The notes beneath the pieces are model-generated. The model was not told where the DNA came from. It did not search any database and saw only the letters and a list, made by a program, of their open reading frames with translations. From Chryseosolibacter histidinae (GTDB lineage: Bacteria > Bacteroidota > Bacteroidia > Cytophagales > Cyclobacteriaceae): DNA of 64,000 nucleotides. The stretch is from the NCBI RefSeq assembly GCF_018598225.1, contig NZ_JAHESF010000031.1:1-64000 (forward strand). Reading direction: 5' to 3'. The position numbers and the translations under genes were made by a program. Shown in pieces: positions 42,820-57,800 of the stretch. Numbering within the stretch: the stretch's first letter is position 1; every line of letters begins with the position of its first letter.

Positions 42820-45800
42820 ATGCCTGATATGAAAAAAGTTTTGCTGTTAGCACTTTTTCTTGGTTCTTACACATTCACCCTGGCGCAAGCGACCGAGTCC
42901 AACTGTGCCAACGGTGTGGACGACGATAACGATGGGTTTATCGATTGTTTTGATGGAGATTGTGCCAATAACAACGTCTGCGACGGTACTTACACCGGTA
43001 ATGACAAACTTTGTCAGCTTCCCAAGCCTCCGGGATCTGATTTTGCAATGTTGCTTAAGAATACGTCCACAGACTGGGTTTCCACTACCCACGGAAGGTT
43101 TGTGATCGGTGATATGGACCGCGACGGTACCCCTGACGTGGTAACAGCGCATTATGGATATGATAAAGTATTCGTTCTTGATGGCAAAACGCTGGCGGTA
43201 AAATTCTCGGGAGACACCAGGTATGATAACCCGGAGCGTTACGACATTACGATCGGTAATATCAATAACGACAACTGCGCGGAGATCTATGTAGCCGAGC
43301 AGAATGACGGTGATTTCTATATATCAAAATTCGACTGTAAGGCCGTGCGCCAGTGGACCAAGAAGGTGAAGGGAAGGCCTTATACCATGGCCCTCGCTGA
43401 CTTAAACCAGGATGGCAAGTCTGAGCTTTATTACCGCAACGAGATCATGGATGCCGAGACCGGTACGATCCTGGTGCAGGGCACCGGCGACTGGAATGAA
43501 GTTGATGCTGGCTCAGTGGCGGTAGATATCTTGCCTGACAATGCCTGTACACGCTGCGACGGCCTCGAGCTTGTGGCGGGTGGTGTGATCTACGGCGTTA
43601 ACGTAGGTAATGGTACAGCCAATAATGGTAGCGTCAGCATCGAGAAAAAATTCAACGATCTGCCGGGCCTCGGTGGTATTAAATATTTTCCCAAAGGCAT
43701 TGATTTCTCGAACGATAACAATTTCGTCAACAGTATGACGTCTGTTGCGGACTATGACCTGGACGGCAACCTCGACGTGCTTATGAGCGGTGCTTCCAGC
43801 AACAGCCCGCAAAGCTCCGTTACAGCCTTCTACTGGAATGTGTCCAAGAACACATTCAAGACTTACAAGCCGAAACAATCCGATGGTAACGGTTGGAAGT
43901 ATGGTATGGGGCGTATCAACATTGCCGACATCGATGGCAACGGGCAAATGAATGCCGCCTTCGTATCGGGTAGCCGCCTCTTCGTACTGGACGAGAATTT
44001 GAACGTGCTCAAGATCAAGAGCAAGGCAGGGGTAGACAGTGCAGACTGGATCATCGAGATCGAAGAGCAGTCGTCGGGTTTCACGAGCACGACGGTATTC
44101 GACTTTAATAATGATGGCGCGTCAGAGATCGTATATCGTGACGAGGATTACCTTTACATCTTCAACGGTAAGACCGGTAAGCCTTCTCCGCCGATCACCT
44201 GTATCTCTCAGACCACCAACGACTATCCGGTGGTTGCAGACGTTGATGCAGACGGTGCCACGGAAATATGCGTGATCTGTCGGGCCGATGGTCAAACGAC
44301 GTCGAACGCGGGTGTGATCCGAACGTATAAATCGTCACTCGAACCATGGGTTTCCGCGCGAAAGGTCTGGAACCAGCACGCGTACTTTAACGTGAACGTC
44401 AATGATGACCTCACCATCCCCAAGATCCAGCAGAAACATCACCTTGTCTTTTCGGAGAACGTTTGTACCCCTGGTAAGAACAGGGCCCTGAACTCATTCC
44501 TTAACCAGTCGGCGATCCTTGACTCAAAGGGTTGTAAGACCATGGCTTCGGCTGACGTTTCTTTTATAGCCAATCCACAGCTCATGAACGTTACGGCACC
44601 AACGTGTCCGAACCAGAATTTTACGGTATCGTTCACGATCAAGAACACGGGTGACCTGGTGCTCAATGGCAACCTTCCAATCACGTTCTACAGCGGCGAT
44701 CCCCGGGTAGCAGGGGCAGTTAAACTGAACACGGTCCAGATTCCGCTGGCCAATTTCGCGGTTGGCGCCACGCTGCAACAAAATAACATCACGGTGAACG
44801 GTACCGGAAAGACCTTCACCCTATACGCCGTGCTGAACGATGCGGGCACGTCGATCCCGATTGCACTTCCCAATACGAACTTCACGGAATGTAATTACAT
44901 CAACAACGTTGTCTCGGCGCAGGTCAACCCTGCCACCTTCCCGCTCACTACGGCGGTAACTGACCACATCCAGTGCGGTGGTGCACCGACTGCAGCAAAC
45001 GGTTCGGCCCAGGCGTATAAGCTCGAGGGCGGTAGCCAGGTGACTGTAGGTTACACATTCTATTGGTTCAACGGTGGCACTGTTGGCGACACTACGACGG
45101 CCGTATATAAAGGAGCTGTGCGCAGTCCGCTTACCAACGGCACATATTCTGTTGTAGCCTATCACAAGGCGTTCCGTTGCGGCTCGGCGCCGGCGGTTGT
45201 CAATGTTGGCGTATCGAACCGCAACATCAGCGCTACCATCAACATCGATCACGCTTATACAAACTGTAATGCGCCTGATGGCAAGCTTACGGTAACACCC
45301 GATGGCGGTCTGCCCGTGTCAAACTTTACGTATGAGTGGTATGAAGGTACCGGTACAGGTACGGGCACTAAACTGTCTGTGACCAATGTGCTGACGGGAG
45401 CGAAAGGACTTACTTACTCTGTAGTTGTAACGGAGATTGCTTCAGGTTGTAAAACACTTGAATCGGAAACTGTTCCTGATCAGACTGCCCAATTCACGGT
45501 GAGCGCCAATGCGACGCTGGCAAACTGTAACCCGCTGAACTCGGGAAGCGCGTCTGCCAATGTGGGCGGTGTTACGGCAGGATATGAATTCAGATGGTAT
45601 AACGGTAACACGGTAAAGACATCGCCTGACTTTACAGGTATAACGTACTCGTCGCTTACGGCGGGTAACTATACCGTTGTGGCGAAAAACCTTGCCACGG
45701 GTTGTATTTCAGGACCTTTCATTCAGCCTGTAGGCTCTGTGGCGGGTGTTACCACGTCCATCACAAGCTTCACGCCGCAGACTGCCTGTGTGGGCAAGAA

Positions 45801-48800
45801 CGGTACGGCTATCGCTGCTGTTACGGGCGGAGCCGCCACGTTCAAGTGGTACAAGGGAAGTAATACGCTGGCGGTCAATGAAGTTCTGCCGGCTCCGGGA
45901 GCAAATCTCACCGGTGCTGCGGCAGGTACCTATACCGTGCTGGCCACGAACAATGCAACCGGATGTCAGGATACGGAAGAGGTTACTATCGTAGATAATA
46001 TAGTGTATCCTGCTGCCACGCCTACACCGACGCCGCAGACAAACTGTTTCCCGGCTAACGGACAGGTTACAACAACAGCCACCAATGGTCCGCACATATT
46101 CTATTGGTTCGATGGAAACGTGGGCACGCCTGATACTACGGCTGCCGCGGGACAGGTTGACTTTAAGGGACAAACTTATACCGGAAGGGCCGCAGGTTTC
46201 TATACGGTTGTAGCGGTGAACAAGACCACGAAATGTCCTTCACCGGCCGTTCCGGTTCAGGTGGTGAACAACACAGCAGCGATCACAGCAACACCTACAC
46301 CGGTGCACAACACAAGCTGTCTTTTGGCATCGCCCAACGGTGGCGCTTCTGCTACTGCGTCAGGCGCGCCTTCAGGAAGTTATAAATTCCGCTGGTTTAC
46401 CGGTGGCGACACTACCAGCTTCATTGTTCAGAACAATACCCTCACCAACAGGGCTCCCGGCACATATACCGTGAAGGCGATCAGCCTGGTAACAGGATGT
46501 TTCGGCACCCAGGTTGTGACCGTGAATAATATCAGCGCGAAGCCGGTATTATCGCTCAATAAAACAGACAACACGGTATGTACGGCGTCCGCTGGATATA
46601 CGGGCTCTGTCACTGCCAGCTTCTCTTCCAATCCGAATTCGCTGCCTGCGCATACTTATACTTACGCATGGACGAAGAACGGAAGTGGCATCGGGGGAAC
46701 CACCGCGTCACAAACTGGATTGAATGGCGCAACGTACGCGGTAACTGTTACCAACCAGACACTGAATTGTACTTCTGACCCGGCATCGATCGCCGTAGTG
46801 GATGTACCGGCCCTGCCTGTGCTGGTGACCTCTTCAACCGGTTCTACGAACTGTATCCCCGGTGCAGGTGGCAGCAAGATCAACGGAAGCGCTCAACTGA
46901 CCTCTATAGACGGAACTGGCATCGCCAGCGTAACCGGATATACCTTCCAGTGGCATACGGGTACGGGAACAGGGTCACCTATTTCGGTGGCCACGAATCC
47001 CACAGCCAATAGCTCCAAACTTGATAAAGTACAAGGAGGTACAACCAATAACTTTACGGTGCTGGTAACGAAGACCTCAACAGGTTGCAGCAATACGGCA
47101 ACGGTGCTGGTAGCGGACGCAAGCGTGAAGCCTGTGCTGACACTGAAGAATACCCCGAACTCGATCTGTGATGCAACCATCGCAGGTACATCCAAAGATG
47201 GTACGGTGTCACGCGACACTTATACCTATGCAGGTACTTACACAGGTACCCAAACATTGATCTATAACTGGTATGACGGAACCACTACAGGTGCACCCCA
47301 TACACCTGCTACAACGAATCATCCGACGGCAAGCATCACGCAGCTGGCTGCCGGGTTCTACAGCGGCACTGTAACGATCGACGAGCTTGGCTGTACCTCG
47401 GCACTCGCCACCACAGAAGTGAAAGATGTGGTAGCGCTGCCTGTGATCGTAACGCAGCCTACGCCTTCAACGAACTGTACGACCGGTACTGGCCTTGAAA
47501 ATGGAGCTGCTGAAGTGACCAAGCTCAATGGTGCAAACGTGACTGCGGCTACACCCGGGTTCACCTATGCGTGGTTTACGGGTGCAGGCACAGGTACTCC
47601 GAGCACGAAACCTACCGCCAACCAGATCAAACTTGACAAAATTCAGGGTGGTGCCACCAACAATTATACGGTAGAAGTTACCCAACTGTCTAACGGATGT
47701 AAGAACACCGCTACGGTATTGGTGACCGATGGCAGTGTGAAGCCTGTACTGACATTGACGAATACACCTAACTCGATCTGTGACGCGACGATTGCCGGAA
47801 CGCCTAAAAACGGAACGGTATCGCGTAATACTTATACTTATACAGGTGCTTATGCAGGAACTCAGACGCTGGTTTACAACTGGTATGACGGAACAACCAC
47901 TGCCATGGCGCATACACCTGCGACAACGAACCATCCGACCGCAAGCATCAATCAGCTTCCCGCTGCATTTTACAGTGCTACGGTAACGATCAATGAGCTT
48001 GGCTGTACCTCGGCGCTTGCCACCACAGAAGTGAAAGATGTGGTTTCTCTGCCTGTGATCGTAACGAAAGCTACGCCATCAACAAACTGTACGGTTGGCA
48101 CAGGCCTTGAAAACGGAGCCGCTGAAGTGACCAAGCTCAATGGCGCGAATGTGACCGCGGCTACACCTGGCTTTACGTATGCCTGGTTTACCGGCTCAGG
48201 CACAGGAACACCAAGCCCGAAGCCTACCGCCAACCAGATCAAGCTGAACCTGATCCAGGGTGGTGCTACTAACAATTATACTGTAGAGGTTACACAACTG
48301 TCTAACGGATGTAAGAACACGGCTACCGTGCTGGTGACCGATGGCAGCGTGAAGCCTACACTTACGTTGAAGAACACCTCGAACTCGATCTGTGATGCGA
48401 CTATCGCCGGCACACCTAAAAATGGTACGGTAACACAGAACACATACAACTATACCGGTGCTTATACGGGCGCAATGACCCTGACCTACAACTGGTACGA
48501 TGGAACCACCACCGCTGTGGCGCATACACCTGCAACGACGGTGCCTCCTACAATAGGCATTACGCAGCTCGGTGCCGGATTCTACAGCGCTACAGTAACG
48601 ATCAACGAGCTTGGCTGTACCTCGGCGCTTGCTACAAGAGAAGTGAAAGATGCGGTTGCGCTGCCTGTGATCGAAACACTGGCAACGCCTTCAACGAACT
48701 GTACGATGGGTGCCGCCTTTGAAAATGGTGCCGCTGCCGTGACCAAGCTCAACGGTGTGAATGTGACTGGACCCACAACAGCTGGATTTACCTATAAATG

Positions 48801-51800
48801 GTTTGATGGCACTGGTACTGCCGTTGCAAGCACAAAACCTACCGCTGGCCAGAGCAAGCTGAACCTGATCCAGGGCGGCCCTACAAATAATTACACCGTA
48901 GAAGTTACGCGACTGTCTAACGGATGTAAGAACACGGCTACCGTGCTGGTGACGGATGCGAGCGTGAAGCCTGTGCTGACGTTAAAGAACACGCCGAACT
49001 CGATCTGTGATGCGGCTATCGCGGGTACTTCTAAAAATGGTACTGTATCTCAGGATACCTACAGCTATACCGGTGGTTATACGGGTACGATGACCCTGAC
49101 CTACAACTGGTACGATGGAACCACCACCGCCGTGGCGCACGCACCTGCAACAACAACACCTCCTACAACAGGTATTGTTAATCTTGCTGCCGGCTTCTAC
49201 AGCGGTACTGTAACGATCAATCAGCTTGGCTGTACGTCGGCGCTGGTTACAACCGAAGTGCAGGACGTTGTTGCTTTGCCTGTGATCGAAACACTGGCGA
49301 CACCTTCAACGAACTGTACGATGGGTGCTGCCTTTGAGAACGGCGCGGCGGAAGTGACCAAGCTGAACGGCGCGAACGTAACTGCTGCAACCCCGGGATT
49401 TACCTACGCATGGTTTACCGGTATCGGTACTGGAACACCTAACCCGAAACCTACGGCCAACCAGATCAAGCTTGACAAGATCCAGGGCGGCGCTACGAAT
49501 AATTACACGGTAGAAGTTACACGACTGTCTAACGGATGTAAAAATACTGCTACGGTACTGGTGACGGATGGAAGTGTGAAGCCTACGCTTACACTGAAGA
49601 TGACACCGAACACAATTTGTGATCCGATGGTGGCTGGCGTTCCCGGTAATATTGAGAATGGTACAGCCAGCGTAGACCAGCTTGCATATGCCGGCGCCTA
49701 TACAGGCACGAAAACTTATAATTATAACTGGTATGATGGACAGACAACGGCAGTACCTCACGCTGCCGCAGTCACCGCTACCAACATCACCAGCCTTGAT
49801 GCCAAATTCTATAGCGCTACGGCTACCATCACAGAGCTGGGTTGTACATCAGACCTGGCCAGCGTAGAAGTGAAGGATAATCTCAAGCTGCCCACACTTT
49901 CGCTCAGCATGACCGCTTCTACCAACTGTGCCGGTGGAACGGACAACGGAACAGCCACTGTGGCCGTTACCAACACCGCCGGGGGAGAGACCTATTCTTA
50001 TGACTGGCGCAAGGGCCCTCTGGTGACGAGCCCTGCAGTGCCCGCTACCACCCCTGGTATCACAGGACAGGAAGGCAACGAAAACTATACGGTTCTGGTG
50101 ACCATCAACCAGACCGGTTGTAAAGATTCAGGTACGATCCTGATCCAGGACAACAGCAAGAAACCTGTTATCGGCCCGTTGGCAAAGACAGACAATACAC
50201 ATTGCACCACACCGAATGGTACTGCCTTTGTCGATGAGACCACCAATCCTATTACCTATCACGGAACTGCGTTAGCAAGTTATACAGGCTTTAATTTAGT
50301 ATGGACAGGTGGCCCTATGGCCGCCACAGTTGGCCCGGTTGACCAATACAACAACCTTCCTGCAGGTACTTATACCTTGCAGGTTACAGCAGTGACCAAC
50401 CCGTCTAACGGCAACAATGACCAGTGCGTGTCAGATCCGAGAACTGTTACGCTGGTTGATAACCTTGTATATCCGGTAGTGAACACGTCCATCCTTGCGC
50501 AGCAGACCACGTGCTCAGGAACACCTAACGGACAGGTTGAAGCCACAACAACAAGCACTGGTACCATTACATTCGACTGGTATGCAGGCTTAGGTGTTGG
50601 TGCTGTCGGAACTGAACTGCCAGAAGTGGCACTGGTTGACGGAAGAACTACGCCCGTGCTTGCCAGCGGAGACTACACCGTGCTTGCCATCAATAGCGGT
50701 ACACAGTGTAAAACCACCAAGTCTGTTTTTGTGCCGGATAACATCACGTTGCCGGTAATAGCAACCCTGACGGAAGCAGGTGCTGTGACATTCTGTAGCG
50801 CCCCTAACGGCCAGTTGACGGCAACACCTGTGGGCCTCACCAGCACCGCTAACGGAGACTTTACGATCTTCTACCTGAATCAGAATACCAGTGATCCCGT
50901 GACGGTGAAGACGCACGCAGATCACACGCAGTTCACCACCACAGCAGGTTTTTCACAGTTCAACCTGAAACCTGGTTTCTATTCTTCTATGGTACGTGAC
51001 GAGATCACAAAATGTGAGTCTCAGGTTGCCACCGTACGCATCAACGACATGACCGTTGCAGCTACGATCACCATTGACGCTGTTAAGGCAGCTACTTTCT
51101 GTGCCAATACCGATGGAAATATCGACGTTACGATTACTGGACCGATGGGCGCTACCTATGATGTCTTCTGGCACAAAGGTGGCCCTACCAACACTGGTCC
51201 TTTTGACTACATTACTGGTACTACGCAACCGAAGCCTGTCTTCGGAGGCGGTGCGGTGCCTGCTCCGGTTTCAGCAGCGCCTCCCGGCCTTGTAGATCCT
51301 CCTGATATGTGGGATCTCCGCGACGGTGCCTACTCTATTGAGGTGATCGACCAGACAACCGGATGTGGTGCTTTCAGAACGGAATTTGTGCCTTTCCAGA
51401 ACGCGCCAGTTATCAATATTGTAAAGCGAAATTCTACTGTATGTGATCCTCTGGCAGGAAATGGAGAGATTGAACTGCAGGTCGATCCTTCGGCGGTTGC
51501 CGGACCAAAACAATACTCTTATCTTCTTTGGACCGGGTCAAGTGGCACGGCTACTATGCCGCAGGTTGCAGGGGAGAACTGTAATGACGGCGTGGATAAT
51601 GACGGAGACGGAGATGTAGACACTGATGACTCGAAGTGTAAAATAAGCTATCAGGGTAATCCTGATTATGACCTTACGTTTGCCGGTCTCAATCCCGGGG
51701 GTTACACCATAGAGATCATTGACCACAGTGCATGCTCTGTATTCACTACAGCGTTGATCGATGTGGATGCGTTAAGCCCGATCGTTACCATCAACAGCGT

Positions 51801-54800
51801 AACAGCCAATACGGCATGTGTGGATGGATCTGCCGATGGATCAGTGAGCATCACCATCACCAAAGACCCGCTTGACCTTACAACCGCTGCTCCGAATTAC
51901 CGGATCACCGGTGTGACCTCTGCGCTGGCTACTCCAGCGACAACACCCGCCCTTTTCCCAGTGGCCATGCCGACGGCAACCGCCAGGGATCTGTTCAGGG
52001 ATGCGCAGTTCGGTTTTGGCTTCGATGGTGGTTTCGGTGCAGCCATGTACCAGATCTCTGTTGAGGAAGTCAACAGCGGATGTACCATCGACAAGTTTGT
52101 GAACATTCCTGACCAGCCAGTGATGCCTACCATTACAGTGGCCGTTACAGATGATACCTTCTGTGCGCCGAAGTCAAACGGTAGTGTGAACATCACAGCA
52201 GTAGGCCCGGCCACGGTAAATGATTACCAGTACTCATGGTATAATAATGCAACATTGCCCGCACCGATCTATCAGGCTAACGAAGCCGGTGGCGGAAGGG
52301 TGTTCGATGCTACAAAAGCAGGTTATGTTGCCGGTGTCATGGGACAGGGCAGAGGCAATCAGAATTATTATGTAAGGTCTACAAGGCTTGCCGGTCCTGC
52401 CGGAACCAAAGGTGTGGGATGTAATTCTCCCGCCATCGGTGTGGTAGTTCAGGATAAGCACGTAGCGCCTGTTCCGGTGCTCACGTCCAGCCCGAACACG
52501 TCATGTGATCCGTTGATCGGTGAAGGCAGCATTTCCATTGAAACTACTACTGTATCGCCTCAGGCTGCAGTTCAGAATTCATTGTATACTTACAGCATCA
52601 TGCCCGCTGTAGTGGCACCGCTTACCAACAGAAATGGTTCGCTGTTCAAGCATTACACCGCGCTTACGCACAATGGTGGTGCGGCTTATACCGTAACAAC
52701 GGAAAATCAGGAGAATGCCTGTCGTACCGACAATGCCATCTCGGTGCTGGATGCTAAGTACGCGCTTGCCATTACAGCCCACACTGTCAATGATAAACTG
52801 GTATGTAACCTCGATGGCGATATCGCGGCGACGGAAATTACCATCGACAGAACCCTGACCTCACAGGCAGCGGAGGTGTTCAATGCGTCATCCGCTACGA
52901 CGATCAATGCAGGTTTTGCATTCAGATGGTTCAAAGGCACACCCGGAACATTTACATCCGGAGCGCCTTTGCAAGACGGAGCCGGTGTACCCGCACTCAT
53001 TACCGGGACGTCGTTGAACGTTGGTACCGGTGGGGGTAACTATCCCGATGCTCCTGCTACCGGTGGTGCAGGCACGTACTATGTAGTAGGCCGCCGTATC
53101 TCAGCAGCGGGCATCTTCGGTGCAAACTGTGAGACCACGCCTTTAAGGGTAGAGATCCTTGACAAGAGCGCCGACCCGGTGATCACGCTGACGCCGTTCA
53201 GCAACACGTCATGTGACCCGGCGTTGTTTGAAGGAGAGATCGATGTCGATATTACAGATGCCTCGCCGGTGACACCTCCTCCGGGTGGATTTACCTTCGG
53301 CTACGCATGGACTGCCTCGGCTGGTGTTACGCCTCCCGGTCCGACCGCGGGTAATGATGGTACTGACAATCATTTCAACGGTCTTGAAGAAGGTACTTAT
53401 GATCTTACAGCAACCAACGCCCAGACAGGCTGCGTTTCTGTAGCACATACCACCATCATTAAGAATGCCACGCCGATCTTTACGCAGGTTATCGATGTTG
53501 ATCCACAGTTGTTCTGCTATAACAGCGGAAGCATCGAAGTGAAGAGTGTGGGCTATGAAGACAGGGCTGGCTTGCCACAGAATGCTCCGCTGGTTGATTT
53601 TGAATTCACATGGACCAGGAATGCGGCAACGGTAGGAAACACAGCTCCGTTATTGGATTCCGCCAACTATGGTGGTATCAGCGCGGATGCCAATTACTTT
53701 GTGGTGGCCAAGCGCATTGCCAACGGCCCGGGCAAGGATTGCTCATCAGCGCCGATAAGACTTGAGATCAAAGATGAGAGCAAGAACCCGAACGTGGTGC
53801 TCACGCCGCTCAGCAACACCTCATGTCATGCAACCGCATTTGAAGGTCAGATCACGGTGAAGGTTACGGATAGCTCGCCGTTCCCGACTACCGTTCCTCC
53901 TACAACGGTATTCAGCTACACGTATGCATGGACCAGCGCAACGCCTCCGCCGGCGATGCCCAATGTATTCAACGGAAACGACAATGTGTTCACGAACCTT
54001 AAGGATAATAATTACCAGCTGCTCGTTACCAATAACGAAACAGGCTGTGTGCATACAGAGAGCACGGACATCCTCAAGAACACAACACCGATCTTCGTTC
54101 AGAATGTGGACATCGATCCGCAGTTGTTCTGCTATAACAGCGGTAGCCTTGAAGTGAAAGGTGTAACCTTCCAGGACAGGGCGGGAGCGTTGCAAAATGC
54201 TCCGCTGGCAGATTTCAATTTTGCATGGACCAGGAGTGCTGTGGCAGTAGGAAACACAGCTGCGTTATTGGATTCCGCCAACTATGGTGGTATCAGCGCA
54301 GACGCCAACTACTTTGTGGTGGCCAAACGTATGGCAAACGGCCCCGGCAGGGATTGTGAATCTGCACCGCTGCAGCTTGAGATCAAGGACGAGAGCATAA
54401 ACCCGAACGTGGTGCTCACGCCGCTCAGCAACACCTCATGTCACGCGACCGCATTTGAAGGTCAGATCACGGTGAAGGTTACAGATGCCTCGCCGTTCCC
54501 GACCACCGTTCCCGCTACAACAGTGTTCAGCTACACGTATGCATGGACCAGCGCAACGCCTCCGCCGGCGATGCCGAATGTGTTCGACGGAAACGACAAT
54601 GTGTTCACGAACCTCAGGGATAACAATTACCAGCTGCTCGTTACCAATAACGAAACAGGCTGTGTGCATACAGAGAGTACTGACATCCTTAAGAACACAA
54701 CACCGATCTTCGTTCAGAATGTGGACATCGATCCGCAGCTGTTCTGCTATAACAGCGGTAGCCTTGAAGTGAAAGGTGTAACCTTCCAGGACAGGGCGGG

Positions 54801-57800
54801 AGCGCTGCAAAATGCTCCGCTGGCAGATTTCAATTTTGCATGGACCAGGAGTGCTGTGGCAGTAGGAAACACAGCTGCGTTATTGGATTCCGCCAACTAT
54901 GGTGGGATCAGCGCAGACGCCAACTACTTTGTGGTGGCCAAACGTATGGCAAACGGCCCTGGCAGGGATTGTGAATCAGCACCGTTGAAGCTTGAGATCA
55001 AAGACGAAAGCAAAAAACCGAACGTGCTGCTCACGCCTTTCAGCAACACCTCGTGTCACGCGACAGCATTTGAAGGTGAGATCAAGGTGAAGGTTACAGA
55101 TGCCTCGCCGTTCCCGACCACCGTTCCGGCTACAACCGTGTTCAGCTACACGTATGCATGGACCAGCGCGACGCCTCCGCCAGCGATGCCCAATGTATTC
55201 GACGGAAACGACAATGTGTTCACGAACCTCAAGGATAACAATTATCAATTGGCGGTTACCAATAATGAGACGGGTTGCGTGTTTACAGCAAATACCACCA
55301 TCATCAAGAACGCCACGCCGATCTTTACACAGGTTACCGATGCCGACGCGCAACTGGTTTGCTATAACAGTGGAAGCCTTGAAGTGAAGAGTGTGAGCTA
55401 TGAAGACAGGGCAGGGGCGATGCAGAATGCTCCGCTGGCTGACTTCAGTTTTGCATGGACCAGGAATGGCGCCACCGTAGGAAATGCAGCTGCATTATTG
55501 GATTCTACGAACTATAGTGGTATCAGTGCGGACGCCAACTACTTTGTTGTGGCCAAACGTATCGCCAACGGCCCTGGCCGGGATTGCGAATCAGCACCTT
55601 TGCGACTTGAGATCAAAGACGAGAGCAAAAACCCGAACATCGTGCTGACACCGTTCAGCAATACCTCGTGCGCTCTTATGACATTTGAAGGAGAGATCGA
55701 CGTGGACGTGACGGATGCTTCGTCGTTCCCGACCACCGTTCCTGCTACGACAGTATTTACTTATGCCTACAACTGGACAGGAAGCGTGATGACGCCTACG
55801 GGTGGAGGTCCTGCCTATAACGGTGTAAACAACCATTTTAATGGCCTGAGGCATGGTATTTACAAGCTTGAAGTGACCAACAATCAGACAGGCTGTATCA
55901 GCAATGCACAAACAGAAGTGGTAGAAAATACAACACCGATCTTCGTTCAGGATGTAGACCCTGATGCGCAGCTGTTCTGCGTGGCCAGCGGAAGCCTGGA
56001 AGTGAAACAGATCAGGTTTGTTGACCGCGCGGGTGCTCCCCAGACCATCAACACGCCTGTAGGTTTGGGAGACTTTACCTTTACCTGGTTCAGGGGTGGA
56101 ACTTTAGGTGGCAACCAGGTGCTCACCGGTGCGTCCAGGTTACTTGATTCAACAAATTATGCTACCGTGGGCGCCGACCCTGACTACTATGTTGTGGCCA
56201 GACGTAACGCCAACGGCCCGGGCCTCAACTGTGCCTCCGCACCTTTCAGGGTGGAAATTCCGGATGGAAGAAAATACCCGGTGGTGACGTTGACCACAAC
56301 CCCGAACACGGTTTGTGATAACAATTACCTTGGAAGCTTGGAAGTTGATATTGTGGACCAATCCACAGTGCCTGGCAGCCCTGTTGGTACCCCTTATGAC
56401 TACGACTTTGCATGGACTTCAACTCCTGCGGCAGCATCGGCTACGCTGGGCGTCGGACCTTTCAGCGGCGTGAACAATATGTTCAACAACCTGCAGCACG
56501 CTACTTATAATTTAGTGGCGACCAACAGAGACAGCAAATGTGCATCTGTAATGGTTCAGGCTGTGATCCAGCAGATCCTGCCCACGGTTGAGATCAAAGC
56601 TGTTAACAAGCTCGATCAGACAGATTGTGCACCTGTGAATGGAAGCATCACGATCAACGCCGCCAGCGCTACGCATATGAGCTTGCCTGGTATCTACACG
56701 TTCGCGTGGAGCGATGCAGGTGGTTTGATCACGCCTCAACCGGTGGCGCCGAATAACCACATCCTCAATGGCAGGGCAGCAGGCACCTATTCTATACAAG
56801 GTACCAAGTCTGGTGGCCCCGGCTCAGGCTGTATAACACCGCCTTTCCCGGTAGTGATCGAAGACAAGACCGTAAAACCGGCCATCAACCTGAGCTCTAT
56901 CGCGAACTTTGCCTGCGTGGCGCCTTTCAACGGCAGCATCTCTGCTACCGTAACAGAAGGTCTCACCACCGGCACAGCAGGTTATACTTATGAATGGTTC
57001 TCCGGCACAACCACCGGCGGAGCTCCTCTTGGCGGACCCAGCACAACCCTCACGGGCCTCAACGCACGCCTGCAGGGAGACTATGCCGTGCGTGTAGTAG
57101 ACATCAACTCACCTAACAGCGGATGTGATAACGTTGCTACGCTGCCGATCCTCTTTAACCCTACGGACCTCTTTAGCAATATTGAGGCAACGGCGCAGAC
57201 CTTGTGTGCTCCTTCGCAGAACGGACAACTCGAGGTGCAGCTGATCAAGGAAACCGTAGACGGTGCAACCACCGACTTCGATGTGAAGAACAATGCTGCT
57301 CACAAAGCAAGGTTCTCCTTCCAGTGGTTTGACGAAACTCAGGCTCCGCTTACCGGTGTGGTGAATGGCTCGGCCGGCGGAAACGTGTTGCCGAACCGGG
57401 AAGCTGGCGAGTACTTCGTTCAGATCACCAACAACGTGGGCTGTACATCACTCTTCAGCCGTTCAGTAGTGGAAGACAAAAACTCTTATCCTACGATCAG
57501 CCTGGATAACTTTGTCAATCCGAAGCTTTGTGTGTTGCCGGAAACTCCGGGTGAGCTCATTGTCTTTGCAGACGGCACGCAAGACCTGACCAACTATACT
57601 TTTGAATGGTTCGAAGGTCCGGATGAAACAGGAACGCCTGTGACGGTCGCTTTCCCGAATACACTTGACAACATCTTCTATAATGATCCGCAGGAGTATA
57701 CGGTAAGGGTAACGAACAATCTTACCCATTGCCCGAGCATTGCAACCTACAAGTTTGCTACGGATACGCTCGACATCAGGGTGGTTGCTTCTGCTGTGCC

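Noticed and set aside
45709-46173. Antisense frames in the adhesin gene, also at 53821-54195 and 54436-54810
   Set aside because: They are mirror frames of a repetitive coding sequence; the last two are the same shadow shifted by exactly one 615-base unit.
53161-56262. Insertion sequence or other mobile repeat
   Set aside because: The repeats are in frame within one uninterrupted gene and encode Ig-like units; no transposase or terminal repeats are seen.
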